Positions 14,593 through 20,561 of a DNA stretch of 20,678 nt are shown here, piece after piece (position 1 is the stretch's first letter; each line of letters begins with the position of its first letter). Both the position numbers and the translations under genes were made by a program. Below the pieces are notes generated by a model, which ran no database searches, was not told where the DNA came from, and was given only the letters and a program-made list of their open reading frames with translations. Origin of the DNA: Fusobacterium sp. (lineage in GTDB: Bacteria; Fusobacteriota; Fusobacteriia; Fusobacteriales; Fusobacteriaceae); NCBI RefSeq assembly GCF_032477075.1, contig NZ_JAWDXO010000047.1, positions 1-20,678 of the forward strand, in the 5' to 3' direction.

Positions 14593-15063
14593 TTAATTTA
14601 CTATCTTATTAATAAAATCAATTTCAGTTTTAGTTCCCTCATGAGGATTATTCCATAATCCTTTTGTTAAAGAAATACGCAGTAAGCATGTATTTTGGTC
14701 TTCATCATTATTTGCTTCATAATACCAAGCAGCAAATATTTCTCTCAACTTTGTCATCATTTCTATATTTTTTTCATCACACACCCAACCTAAGTTTTCT
14801 CCAATACCATCAGCTGTAAAATTTTCTACAATGACACAAATAGCTACATGAGGATTTTTTAATAATTCCAACATCTTATTTGAAGTTGCATAAGTAACAA
14901 TATAAAAAGCTCCATCTTCATAGTATGCATCTACAATACGAGAGGCTGGTTTACTTTTTCCATCAATTCCTGTTTCTAGTGAAATAGTAGAAAGAGTTAT
15001 CAATCCATCTTTATTTCCTACCTGTTTTTCTAACAATTTCATAGCTTCTTCATATTTATTCAT
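14593..15063 (-). CDS. Pyridoxamine 5'-phosphate oxidase family (flavin-binding split barrel) protein
   Basis: A 156-residue single-domain protein of the PNPOx-like split-barrel fold. The pattern is typical: N-terminal helix MNKYEEAMKLLEKQ, first strands GLITLSTIS and PASRIVDAYYEDGAFYIVT, the helix SNKMLELLKNPHVAICV (61-77), then GWVCDEKN and a helix with FAAWYYEAN. Members bind FMN or F420-like cofactors and act as oxidoreductases; true PdxH activity is unlikely because the family is broad and this copy lacks the longer PdxH C-terminus. The start has GGGAGGATG about eight bases upstream. It is transcribed divergently from the C_GCAxxG_C_C gene. Confidence 0.82.
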   Translation of the reverse strand: MNKYEEAMKLLEKQVGNKDGLITLSTISLETGIDGKSKPASRIVDAYYEDGAFYIVTYATSNKMLELLKNPHVAICVIVENFTADGIGENLGWVCDEKNIEMMTKLREIFAAWYYEANNDEDQNTCLLRISLTKGLWNNPHEGTKTEIDFINKIVN

Positions 15064-15143
15064 TTTTCATCCTCCCACAATTGATTTATAATTTACTTTT
15101 CTATTTAATCTCCATGTTTGTTATTCTTCATCACCTTCACTTA

Positions 15144-15172
15144 ATTATAGATATATATAATTAAAATAACAC
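15144..15172 (-). promoter_or_regulatory. Weak candidate promoter for the PNPOx-like gene
   Basis: On the minus strand a perfect TATAAT (15149-15144) follows GTGTTA (15172-15167) at 17-base spacing. The -35 matches only half of the consensus. The distance to the start codon is 80 bases. Confidence 0.35.
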
Positions 15173-15358
15173 ATTTATTTTATTTTTACAACTATTATTT
15201 TTTAAATTAAACATATTATTTAGAAAATCTCATACTTTATTAGTTAGAAAAAAACAAATAAAGATAGTAATCAATAAGCTGCTCTTCTGTTTAATTTATA
15301 TTTTTAATTATATATAAAAAAGTGAATATCTAGGAAATTATGTTGAAAAAGCTATTAT

Positions 15359-15387
15359 TTTTCATTCTTTTAAAATTATGCTATAAT
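15359..15387 (+). promoter_or_regulatory. Candidate promoter for the C_GCAxxG_C_C gene
   Basis: TTTTCA (15359-15364), 17-base spacer, perfect TATAAT (15382-15387) preceded by TGC, an extended -10. The start codon is 44 bases further. The rest of the 15064-15431 intergenic region is AT-rich and shows no gene. Confidence 0.55.
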
Positions 15388-15431
15388 AAAAGAAATAGAG
15401 AAATAAATTGAAATATTAGAGGGGAATATTT

Positions 15432-15857
15432 ATGAAATTATATGAATTGGTAAATAAATATCATATTGGAACAAATTTAACTTGTGCTGAGGCAATGTTT
15501 AAAGCTTGTAACGAATATTATCATCTAAATCTTGCTGAAGAAACTAGAAAGATGTTTTCTCTAATGGGAATTGGAATGCAAACAGAAAAATCATGTTGTG
15601 GTGCATTTACTGTTGCAGTAGGTGTCATAGGACTTGTTACAACCCAAGAAGGACAGACAGATTACGATAACATACAAGGTTATGAAATGGTATGTGAACT
15701 TACTGATTTTTTTACAAGCCTTTTTACAACTCTACATTGTGCAGAGCTACTGCAACTTGAAATTATTGGTTTTGATAACCCTTGTCATGCATTAGTTGAA
15801 GAAATCGCAAAAAAACTGGAAGAATTACTTTTTAAGAAAAAAATCAATTATTCATGA
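15432..15857 (+). CDS. C_GCAxxG_C_C family redox protein
   Basis: A 141-residue cytoplasmic protein with conserved cysteines in the order that names the family: Cys18 in NLTCAEAM, the central SCCGAFTVAVGVIG (Cys55, Cys56), Cys103 in LHCAELL and Cys118 in NPCHALVEEIA. Cys26 and Cys88 are additional. The family is a putative redox or metal-binding protein of anaerobes, often beside oxidoreductase genes; no reaction is established to my knowledge. The GCA of the family motif appears here as CGA. The RBS is GAGGGG, and the promoter is at 15359-15387. It lies between the divergent PNPOx-like gene and a repressor gene, ended by its own terminator. Confidence 0.88.
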   Translation: MKLYELVNKYHIGTNLTCAEAMFKACNEYYHLNLAEETRKMFSLMGIGMQTEKSCCGAFTVAVGVIGLVTTQEGQTDYDNIQGYEMVCELTDFFTSLFTTLHCAELLQLEIIGFDNPCHALVEEIAKKLEELLFKKKINYS

Positions 15858-15899
15858 ACTAATATATTTCAAAAAATAATTAATAATAATTATCATGAC

Positions 15900-15928
15900 A
15901 AAAACAGATAAATTCTTTGTCTGTTTTT
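15900..15928 (+). terminator. Intrinsic terminator
   Basis: A 13-bp stem (AAAAACAGATAAA with TTTGTCTGTTTTT, one T-G pair) with a three-base loop, 42 bases after the C_GCAxxG_C_C stop. Confidence 0.85.
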
Positions 15929-15984
15929 ATTTTGATATTTTGTCTCTAAAATTCTATTTTTTCTTTGTTATAAAATTTCAATTT

Positions 15985-15995
15985 TTGTAATACAA
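15985..15995. promoter_or_regulatory. Small palindrome before the repressor gene
   Basis: TTGTA-A-TACAA, a perfect 5-bp-arm palindrome 30 bases before the repressor start. It could be an autoregulatory operator of the XRE/S24 protein. The evidence is only position and symmetry. Confidence 0.25.
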
Positions 15996-16025
15996 TTATT
16001 CATATATAAATATAAGAGGTGTAAC

Positions 16026-16691
16026 ATGGATTTTAAGACTTTTTTAAAAACTAAAAGAGAAGAATTAGGCTATACTCAGAATGGACTGGCTAAAACGATC
16101 AAGATGACACAATCATATTATAACTGTCTTGAAAATGGGGAAATAAAAAATCCTCCAGGTGAAAAAATACTTAATAAAATGATAAAAATATTAAAGCTTA
16201 ATGATGAAGAGATTGCTAGATTTAATTATTTAATAGCTATAGAAAGAACTCCTTCACTAATACTAAAAAGACTAAAAACACTAACAATACAAAAAAACAA
16301 AAAACTTCCTAAACATAAATATATTCAATTTTATTCAAAAACAAATACAGAAACAGAACCTTCTGCTAAAGAAAAAAATTTAAATTTTATTTCCTTACCT
16401 GAAGTAAGAAATACTAAAACTCTTTTCACTATCAATATGGAAGGAGATTCAATGGAACCTTTTATTAAAAATTCTTCTCTTATTATTTGCAGAAAAAATA
16501 TGGAAGTTAAAAATAATGAAATAGGGGTTTTTATTATAAATGGAGAATATTGTGTTAAAAGATTGAAGATAGCTAAAAACTATATTGCTCTTACCAGCGA
16601 CAATCACAATTATCCCCCTATTTTTATTAGCCAAGAAGATAAATTAAACATTGTTGGAAAAGCATTAAAAGTTATAAATGATATTCAATAA
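16026..16691 (+). CDS. XRE-family transcriptional regulator with S24 (LexA/CI-like) C-terminal domain
   Basis: A 221-residue repressor. Residues 4-60 are an XRE helix-turn-helix (FLKTKREELGYTQNGLAKTI, MTQSYYNCLENGE). Residues 125-218 are the S24 dimerisation/peptidase fold, with INMEGDSMEPFIKNSSL (Ser142 at the catalytic position) and GEYCVKRLKI (Lys178). Proteins of this type repress phage or stress genes and are inactivated by RecA-stimulated self-cleavage at an Ala-Gly or Cys-Gly bond. Here the linker (about 62-135) contains no such dipeptide, so cleavage may not occur or may use another bond. The RBS is AGAGGTG. The flanking genes are not phage genes, and the downstream 900 bases are decayed, so it may be a relic of a lost element. 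It could also regulate the neighbouring redox genes. Confidence 0.85.
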   Translation: MDFKTFLKTKREELGYTQNGLAKTIKMTQSYYNCLENGEIKNPPGEKILNKMIKILKLNDEEIARFNYLIAIERTPSLILKRLKTLTIQKNKKLPKHKYIQFYSKTNTETEPSAKEKNLNFISLPEVRNTKTLFTINMEGDSMEPFIKNSSLIICRKNMEVKNNEIGVFIINGEYCVKRLKIAKNYIALTSDNHNYPPIFISQEDKLNIVGKALKVINDIQ

Positions 16692-16733
16692 TTTTAATTA
16701 TATTTTTTACTATATTTAGGTTTTGCAAAGTTA

Positions 16734-16853
16734 TCATATAGTTTGCCTTTTAATTATCATTCCTAAATCTTCTTCAATAATTTCTTTTATATTTTCAGCC
16801 ACTTTTAAAGTTGCAAGACCATTAGATAAAATAATAGCTATTTTTAAAAAAAA
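16734..16853 (-). pseudogene. Short gene fragment, possibly PTS EIIB-like
   Basis: On the minus strand a 39-codon open frame without start codon reads LKIAIILSNGLATLKVAENI and continues KEIIEEDLGM before TGA at 16736-16734. The strand-loop-helix with SNGLAT resembles the phosphocysteine loop of PTS EIIB domains (CGNGLATS), with Ser in place of the Cys. The match is short and the call is weak. Confidence 0.25.
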
Positions 16854-16875
16854 TTATTAGTTATAAGTACTTTAA

Positions 16876-17287
16876 AAAAATATTGTAGCTATAGAAAGTT
16901 TTAATGATGATAATAAAGTTATCTCCTTAAGTAACCAGGTTAGTTTTACTTTACTTTCAATTCAGCATACCATATAATAAAATAACATACATAAGGGAAA
17001 TACAAAAGGTTGAAATATCTTTATGGCTGGGAAAAATTACAATAAAGTATGTTGATATTACTAAAATAGATTGGTATTGGATTCAATTTGGCTCAAATAA
17101 AAAAAGTAGTTTAGAACGAAAGAAAAACTACCAACTTAAAGTGTGCAAGGCATCAGGAAATACTATTATTGCAGCTTCATTTATTGAAACCAATGCTGTT
17201 GCAAAAAATGGTGGAAGTTTGTCATTAAAAAATGTATATGAACAACTGTGCTTATATTCAGGACAACTCCCAAATAATGATGACTGA
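16876..17287 (+). pseudogene. Frameshifted gene remnant, unknown family
   Basis: Two consecutive plus-strand frames read like one protein. From 16876 to 16974 the frame gives VAIESFNDDNKVISLSNQ and then VSFTLLSIQHT before TAA. A frame offset by one base is open from 16931 to 17287 and gives VEISLWLGKITIKYVDIT, IDWYWIQFGSNKKSS, KNYQLKVCKASGNTIIAASF, GGSLSLKNVYEQLCLYSGQ and ends NNDD-TGA. Neither part has a start codon or RBS. The amino-acid composition and the absence of stops over 118 codons in such AT-rich DNA indicate former coding sequence. I do not recognise the family; a beta-rich domain is suggested by the alternating hydrophobic pattern. Confidence 0.5.
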
Positions 17288-17388
17288 GTCAGTATATTCT
17301 CATAAGATTTCATAAATGTATAAAAAATAAATTTATCTATTACTTTCTCATACTCATTAAAATAATTAAACGTTTCTTTCCTTTTCCA

Positions 17389-17526
17389 TTATTTCACCTT
17401 AAAAACTAGGTATACTGTAGATAGATTATGTCTGTTAAAAGCTTTTAAAGTGGATTTTATAAAGTCATTTTTTATAACTTCTAAAATTATATGTATTTTT
17501 CTATGGATGAAAATATTCGTATTTGA
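17389..17526 (-). pseudogene. Short startless open frame, unknown
   Basis: A 45-codon minus-strand frame without ATG reads ILEVIKNDFIKSTLKAFNRH and ends LSTVYLVFKVK-TAA at 17391-17389. It has the look of a helical coding fragment but is short and AT-rich. Its upstream end touches the nfsB promoter. The rest of 17288-17522 shows nothing else, so the whole gap between repressor and nfsB seems to be decayed sequence. Confidence 0.2.
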
Positions 17527-17551
17527 TTAATTTAAAAAGAAAGACTATAAT
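17523..17551 (+). promoter_or_regulatory. nfsB promoter
   Basis: TTGATT (17523-17528), 17-base spacer, perfect TATAAT (17546-17551). This is the best consensus promoter in the window. The start codon is 55 bases downstream of the -10. Confidence 0.7.
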
Positions 17552-17606
17552 ATAATTATCAACGAAAGCTAACAAAATACATGATTAAAGTTTGGAGGTA
17601 TCAGTT

Positions 17607-18260
17607 ATGGATATTTTAAATGTATTAAAAACACGTTACTCAACAAAGGTATTTGACAAAACTAAAAAACTAACTGAAGAACAAATCTCTCAGCTTGAAG
17701 ATTTACTTCAGCTTTCTCCATCTTCAACAAATATTCAGCCTTGGTATTTTATTCTTACTACAAGTGATGAAGGTAAAAAAAGGATTACTAAAAGTTCACA
17801 AGGTTTTTACTCCTTTAATGAACAAAAAATTTTAGATGCAAGTGCAGTTATTATTTTTGCTTCACAGATTGATTTAACAGAGGAGCATCTTAATAAAGTT
17901 CTTGAAAAAGAAGATGCTGACGGAAGATTTATAAAAAAGGAATTTAAAGAACAAAATCGTAGTGGAAAAAGTGTTTTTGCCAATATGCATAAATTTGACT
18001 ATAAAGATTTTCAGCACTGGACAGATAAGCAGTTGTATCTCAACTTAGGTAACTTCTTACTTGGTGTAGCTGCTCTTGGACTAGATGCAGTTCCAATGGA
18101 GGGTTTTGATTTTAAAGTAGCTGATGAAGAATTTGGACTTCGTAAAAAGGGCTATAGCTCATCAATCATTGTAGCAGTTGGTTACCATAGTGAAAATGAT
18201 TTTAATAAAAACTTACCTAAATCAAGGCTTTCTAAAAAAGATATTATAGAAAGAGTTTAA
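17607..18260 (+). CDS. nfsB: Oxygen-insensitive NAD(P)H nitroreductase, NfsB type
   Basis: A 217-residue FMN enzyme, exactly the length of E. coli NfsB and alike throughout: MDILNVLKTRYSTKVFD (FMN phosphate contacts Arg10, Ser12, Lys14), LSPSSTNIQPWYF (36-48), FNEQKILDASAVI, KEDADGRF (101-108), LYLNLGNFLLGVAALGLDAVPMEGFD (143-168) and GYHSENDFNKNLPKSRL near the end. It reduces nitroaromatics, nitrofurans and quinones with NAD(P)H in two-electron steps, as a homodimer; in anaerobes such enzymes also activate nitroimidazole-type drugs. The start at 17607 follows TTGGAGG by about eight bases; an ATG-like start 15 bases upstream is inside the RBS. It has its own promoter and a terminator at 18372-18403. 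Confidence 0.95.
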   Translation: MDILNVLKTRYSTKVFDKTKKLTEEQISQLEDLLQLSPSSTNIQPWYFILTTSDEGKKRITKSSQGFYSFNEQKILDASAVIIFASQIDLTEEHLNKVLEKEDADGRFIKKEFKEQNRSGKSVFANMHKFDYKDFQHWTDKQLYLNLGNFLLGVAALGLDAVPMEGFDFKVADEEFGLRKKGYSSSIIVAVGYHSENDFNKNLPKSRLSKKDIIERV

Positions 18261-18335
18261 TTTAAAGTCCTTTTGATTGAAGATGATAAAATTATTAGAG
18301 AAGAAATAGAAAGTGCTCTGCTTATTTTTAACTAA
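18261..18335 (+). pseudogene. N-terminal remnant of a response regulator receiver domain
   Basis: Directly after the nfsB TAA the sequence is open for 24 codons: FKVLLIEDDKIIREEIESAL, then LIFN and TAA at 18333-18335. KVLLIEDD followed by IREEI is the first strand, acidic pocket and first helix of a two-component receiver domain. The codon that should be ATG is the nfsB stop, and the phospho-acceptor Asp, HTH and the rest are absent. No partner kinase is in the window. It is a decayed, deleted gene. Confidence 0.65.
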
Positions 18336-18371
18336 AATTGTACTGTCAAATTCATTTAAATCTATAGAATT

Positions 18372-18403
18372 AAGAGATATTTAAGTTTTCAATATCTCTT
18401 TTC
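18372..18403 (+). terminator. Intrinsic terminator
   Basis: A 10-bp stem AAGAGATATT/AATATCTCTT, nine-base loop, followed by TTCTTATTT. It lies about 110 bases after nfsB and just after the response-regulator remnant, so it may have belonged to either. Confidence 0.75.
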
Positions 18404-18635
18404 TTATTTATTGACAATAAAATTACATATTATTCTTTCTATAGAAATTTCTTTAAAAACTTTATATAGAAACCCTTTGAGTAACTTACTAAAATAATTA
18501 ATAAAATAAGAAATGATAAAATTTCACTAGCTTTTGCAATTTTTGTGAATTTTTCTATATTATATTACATTTATGAAAAAATAATATGCTAAAATTAAAG
18601 ATAGAAAATAATTTAAAAAGTACAAAAGAGTAGTT

Positions 18636-18760
18636 ATGAAAGAAATATTTTTAGTAGTTATATTGCTGCTATTAGTTGGTGGCTGCATAAAGAAGTTATT
18701 GAAGATTATGACAAAACCATTGAATTAAATCCTGACCTTAAAAATTCAATTAAAGACTAA
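18636..18760 (+). pseudogene. Remnant of a TPR lipoprotein with internal deletion
   Basis: The ATG at 18636 opens a lipoprotein signal MKEIFLVVILLLLVGGC, with lipobox LVGGC and Cys17. The frame then drifts and stops at 18728. In the frame shifted by two bases, from 18689 to 18760, the sequence reads KEVIEDYDKTIELNPDLKNS, then IKD and TAA: the end of a tetratricopeptide repeat (YDKTIELNPD). The signal and the last repeat are joined with everything between missing, as if most of a TPR lipoprotein gene was deleted. The upstream RBS is weak (AAGAG). A hairpin made only of A/T pairs (18782-18816) follows. Confidence 0.6.
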
Positions 18761-18825
18761 AGTTTATATAATCTTTTCTGATAAAATAAAAACTTGAATC
18801 TATGATTTTTATTTTAAAACAAGAG

Positions 18826-18893
18826 AGGAGGAATATTTGTCTTTATGCTATTTTTTCTTATTTATGTGCTTTGCTTCTAAATTTAAAATCTGA
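18826..18893 (+). other. Strong Shine-Dalgarno with an 18-codon ORF
   Basis: A perfect AGGAGG (18826-18831) stands five bases before TTG at 18837. The frame codes 18 residues, MSLCYFFLFMCFASKFKI, and stops at 18891-18893. It is hydrophobic, like the start of a signal peptide. It is either the preserved 5' end of a lost gene or a small hydrophobic peptide. No promoter is evident. Confidence 0.3.
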
Positions 18894-18921
18894 CCTTATT
18901 TTTCTAATTTAAAATATAAAA

Positions 18922-18949
18922 ACTGTAGATGAAAAGCTCCATCTACAGT
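18922..18949 (-). terminator. Intrinsic terminator
   Basis: A 10-bp stem ACTGTAGATG/CATCTACAGT with an eight-base loop, followed on the minus strand by TTTTTATATTTT. It overlaps the stop of the decayed gene at 18943-19163 and probably ends the transcript of the 119-codon gene above it. Confidence 0.8.
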
Positions 18950-19163
18950 CTAACAAAATTTACTTTTTTTATATTTTCTAATTCTTTAAGAATAGTTTTT
19001 AACCATTTAATATGTGTGTCTTTTATATTAGAAGTCTTATTCGTTTCAGGGTCAGTAACTAAAATAAGTTCTGCAATTTTCTGATAAAATAATTAGAATC
19101 CATCAATATTAAATTCTGAATACTTTTCAAAAGCAGAATATACAAATTTACTCTTCTTTCCAT
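18943..19163 (-). pseudogene. Frameshifted small gene, unknown family
   Basis: On the minus strand an ATG at 19163 with GGAAGAG before it starts MERRVNLY, overlapping the end of the 119-residue gene. The likely continuation is in another frame: SAFEKYSEFNIDGF, an in-frame TAA, then LFYQKIAELILVTDPETN, TSNIKDTHIKWLKTILKELE and NIKKVNFVRL-TAG. So at least one frameshift and one stop interrupt a helical protein of about 70 residues. The terminator directly behind it supports a once functional last gene of this transcript. Family unknown. Confidence 0.45.
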
Positions 19164-19507
19164 ATCTCTTCCAATACTATTTTGTTTATTCCAAGTTCTA
19201 AAAATAACAACTCTACTAAATTTATATATCTTGTATATTTCTCTTTAGTCGATAAATCATATCCTCCACTTAATATTCTTATTAATTCTTTTTCCTCTAT
19301 TCCTGTTTCTCTTATTAATTTAGAAACAGATACTTTTTGCTCTTTCCTTTTTAATTCCAATAATTCAAATGTTATAAGCTGTTTTTTCATAGTAAATATA
19401 TCTTGAATCATTTCTTCTAAATCCTCTTCTGTATAACTTGCTATTTTTCTTCTATAATAAAAATATATTATTACTGCTAATATTGGTAATAACACTAAAA
19501 ATTTCAC
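19148..19507 (-). CDS. Membrane-anchored small protein with possible helix-turn-helix
   Basis: A 119-residue protein. Residues 3-18 (FLVLLPILAVIIYFYY) are a single N-terminal membrane helix followed by Arg-Arg-Lys, suggesting a cytoplasmic body. The rest is helical and charged. Residues 59-85 (VSVSKLIRETGIEEKELIRIL, then SGGYDLS) look like an XRE-type helix-turn-helix (Ser-Lys-Leu-Ile, Gly turn, Glu-Leu-Ile-Arg-Ile-Leu). No family was recognised. The start is GTG at 19507 with AAGGAGGA about eight bases upstream; the promoter candidate is at 19569-19597. The HTH reading is tentative; the anchored layout is clear. Confidence 0.6.
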   Translation of the reverse strand: MKFLVLLPILAVIIYFYYRRKIASYTEEDLEEMIQDIFTMKKQLITFELLELKRKEQKVSVSKLIRETGIEEKELIRILSGGYDLSTKEKYTRYINLVELLFLELGINKIVLEEIWKEE

Positions 19508-19568
19508 AAAATTTTCCTCCTTTATTCTATAATAATTTTTTAATCATTATATTTATTAATGTTATTAT

Positions 19569-19597
19569 ATATTATATTCATGTCATTTCGTATACAA
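19569..19597 (-). promoter_or_regulatory. Candidate promoter of the 119-residue gene
   Basis: On the minus strand TTGTAT (19597-19592), 17-base spacer, TAATAT (19574-19569). Farther upstream, ATGTCTTT is repeated at 19623-19630 and 19634-19641, one helical turn apart. The start codon is 61 bases downstream. Confidence 0.45.
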
Positions 19598-19668
19598 TTC
19601 TATGTATTTATGTTTCAGTTTTATGTCTTTTAGATGTCTTTAAGTAAAATTAGATAAAAATACAAAAA

Positions 19669-19686
19669 AGCAGCTTAATAGCTGCT
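19669..19686 (-). terminator. Intrinsic terminator behind the HU genes
   Basis: A 7-bp GC-containing stem AGCAGCT/AGCTGCT with loop TAAT (plus-strand sense), followed on the minus strand by TTTTTTG. It ends the HU transcript coming from the right. Confidence 0.82.
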
Positions 19687-19726
19687 CAGTAAGATTTTTA
19701 ATAAAACAAAGGTCAATTTTAACCTT

Positions 19727-19936
19727 CTATATTGCTGATTTTTTTAATTCATATGTGTAAATTTGAGAGTAAGTTTCATTTTCACCTTCTCTAATTCTCT
19801 GTATTCTGTATATTCTGGAAATACTCCTTTGACTTTTAAATTCATTTATCAGGCAGATTTTTTCAGTATTTCTTATGTATTCTGTTTCTTCTAAATTATT
19901 TTTGGTACAGTAGAATTTTTTCTGCTTTTTATTATT
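19727..19936 (-). pseudogene. Startless open frame behind the HU genes
   Basis: A 69-codon minus-strand frame, open from the end of the first HU-like gene to TAG at 19729-19727. It reads KKFYCTKNNLEETEYIRN, TEKICLINEFKSQRSISRIY, RIQRIREGENETYSQIYTYE and LKKSAI. It has no ATG, GTG or TTG and no RBS of its own. The composition is protein-like and it lies between the HU genes and their terminator. It may be a decayed gene that lost its 5' end. Family unknown. Confidence 0.4.
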
Positions 19937-20201
19937 TCAATAGATTTTTAGAAACTCTGAATTTCACTGTTTTCTTTGGATATATTGTCATTGGTTCTCT
20001 TGTTGCTGGATTGGCTATTGTTCTCGACTTCCTTTCCAGCACTTCAAATACTCCTCTTCCTAAAAACTTTACCTGTTTATCTGTTGCTAATGCTTGCTGC
20101 AAAGTTTCAAGAAATATTTCTATTTCCTTTAATGCTTTTTTTTCTGATATTTCTCCATTACTCATTTTGCTATATTCTTTTGATAATTCTTTTTTATTCA
20201 T
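19932..20201 (-). CDS. HU/IHF-family DNA-binding protein (first of pair)
   Basis: An 89-residue protein of the HU/IHF fold: two N-terminal helices (3-40, with KKALKEIEIFLETLQQAL), the strand KQVKFLGRGVFEVLER (42-57) and the beta-arm with SRTIANPATREPMTIYP, where Asn64-Pro65 is the usual DNA-intercalating tip, then KKTVKFRVSK. It should bind and bend DNA as a dimer. It departs from housekeeping HU at the N-terminus, which lacks the usual MNKxELI..A start and is rich in Ser/Glu. Its ATG overlaps the stop of the preceding HU-like gene (TGATG), so translation is coupled and a heterodimer is plausible. Confidence 0.85.
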   Translation of the reverse strand: MNKKELSKEYSKMSNGEISEKKALKEIEIFLETLQQALATDKQVKFLGRGVFEVLERKSRTIANPATREPMTIYPKKTVKFRVSKNLLK

Positions 20202-20485
20202 CAGCTTGCCCCATTTATTATGTCCTCCAATCCTGCTCCTGCCTTAAATTTTATTGTTTTCTTGGCTTTTGTATAGCCTGCCTTAGTCATTCTAGGTGTC
20301 ATTACTTTTCTTGGTTTTACCTCTCTTTGTTCAAATGTTCCCCAATTTTTCAGTGTTACTTTTCTCCCTTCATTCAGGACTTTTAACAGAGTATTCCAGA
20401 ATAAGTCTATTTTTTCTTTTACCTCTTTATGATTTGCTGCCTTGTTTCTTTTCTTATAGAATCTTATAAACTCCATTTCTGTCAT
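20201..20485 (-). CDS. HU/IHF-family DNA-binding protein, divergent (second of pair)
   Basis: A 94-residue HU-like protein: helices at about 5-37 (basic start FIRFYKKRNKAANHKE, then KEKIDLFWNTLLKVLNEG), the strand RKVTLKNWGTFEQREVKPRK (41-60) and an arm VMTPRMTKAGYTKAKKTIKF ending GAGLEDIING. The Gly-Thr-Phe and the final Lys-Thr-Ile-Lys-Phe match HU, but the arm lacks the Arg-Asn-Pro tip, keeping only Pro64 with a different surround. The start has AAGGAGTA with eight-base spacing. It lies directly behind a terminator hairpin (20519-20548), leaving about 30 bases before the start codon. Its partner is most likely the overlapping HU-like gene downstream. Confidence 0.8.
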   Translation of the reverse strand: MTEMEFIRFYKKRNKAANHKEVKEKIDLFWNTLLKVLNEGRKVTLKNWGTFEQREVKPRKVMTPRMTKAGYTKAKKTIKFKAGAGLEDIINGAS

Positions 20486-20518
20486 AACTTTACTCCTTAA
20501 AATACTAAATTATTTATT

Positions 20519-20548
20519 AAAAGGCTGGCTATTTATCAGCCAGCCTTT
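20519..20548. terminator. Strong hairpin between outer-membrane gene and HU pair
   Basis: An 11-bp stem AAAGGCTGGCT/AGCCAGCCTTT with loop ATTTATC, GC-rich for this genome. On the minus strand it is followed by TTTTAATAAAT. It lies 13 bases after the stop of the outer-membrane protein gene. Confidence 0.88.
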
Positions 20549-20561
20549 CACTTTTTAATCT

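Noticed and set aside
16026..17590. Intact prophage around the repressor
   Set aside because: No integrase, structural, lysis or replication gene is present, and flanking genes are ordinary metabolic genes.
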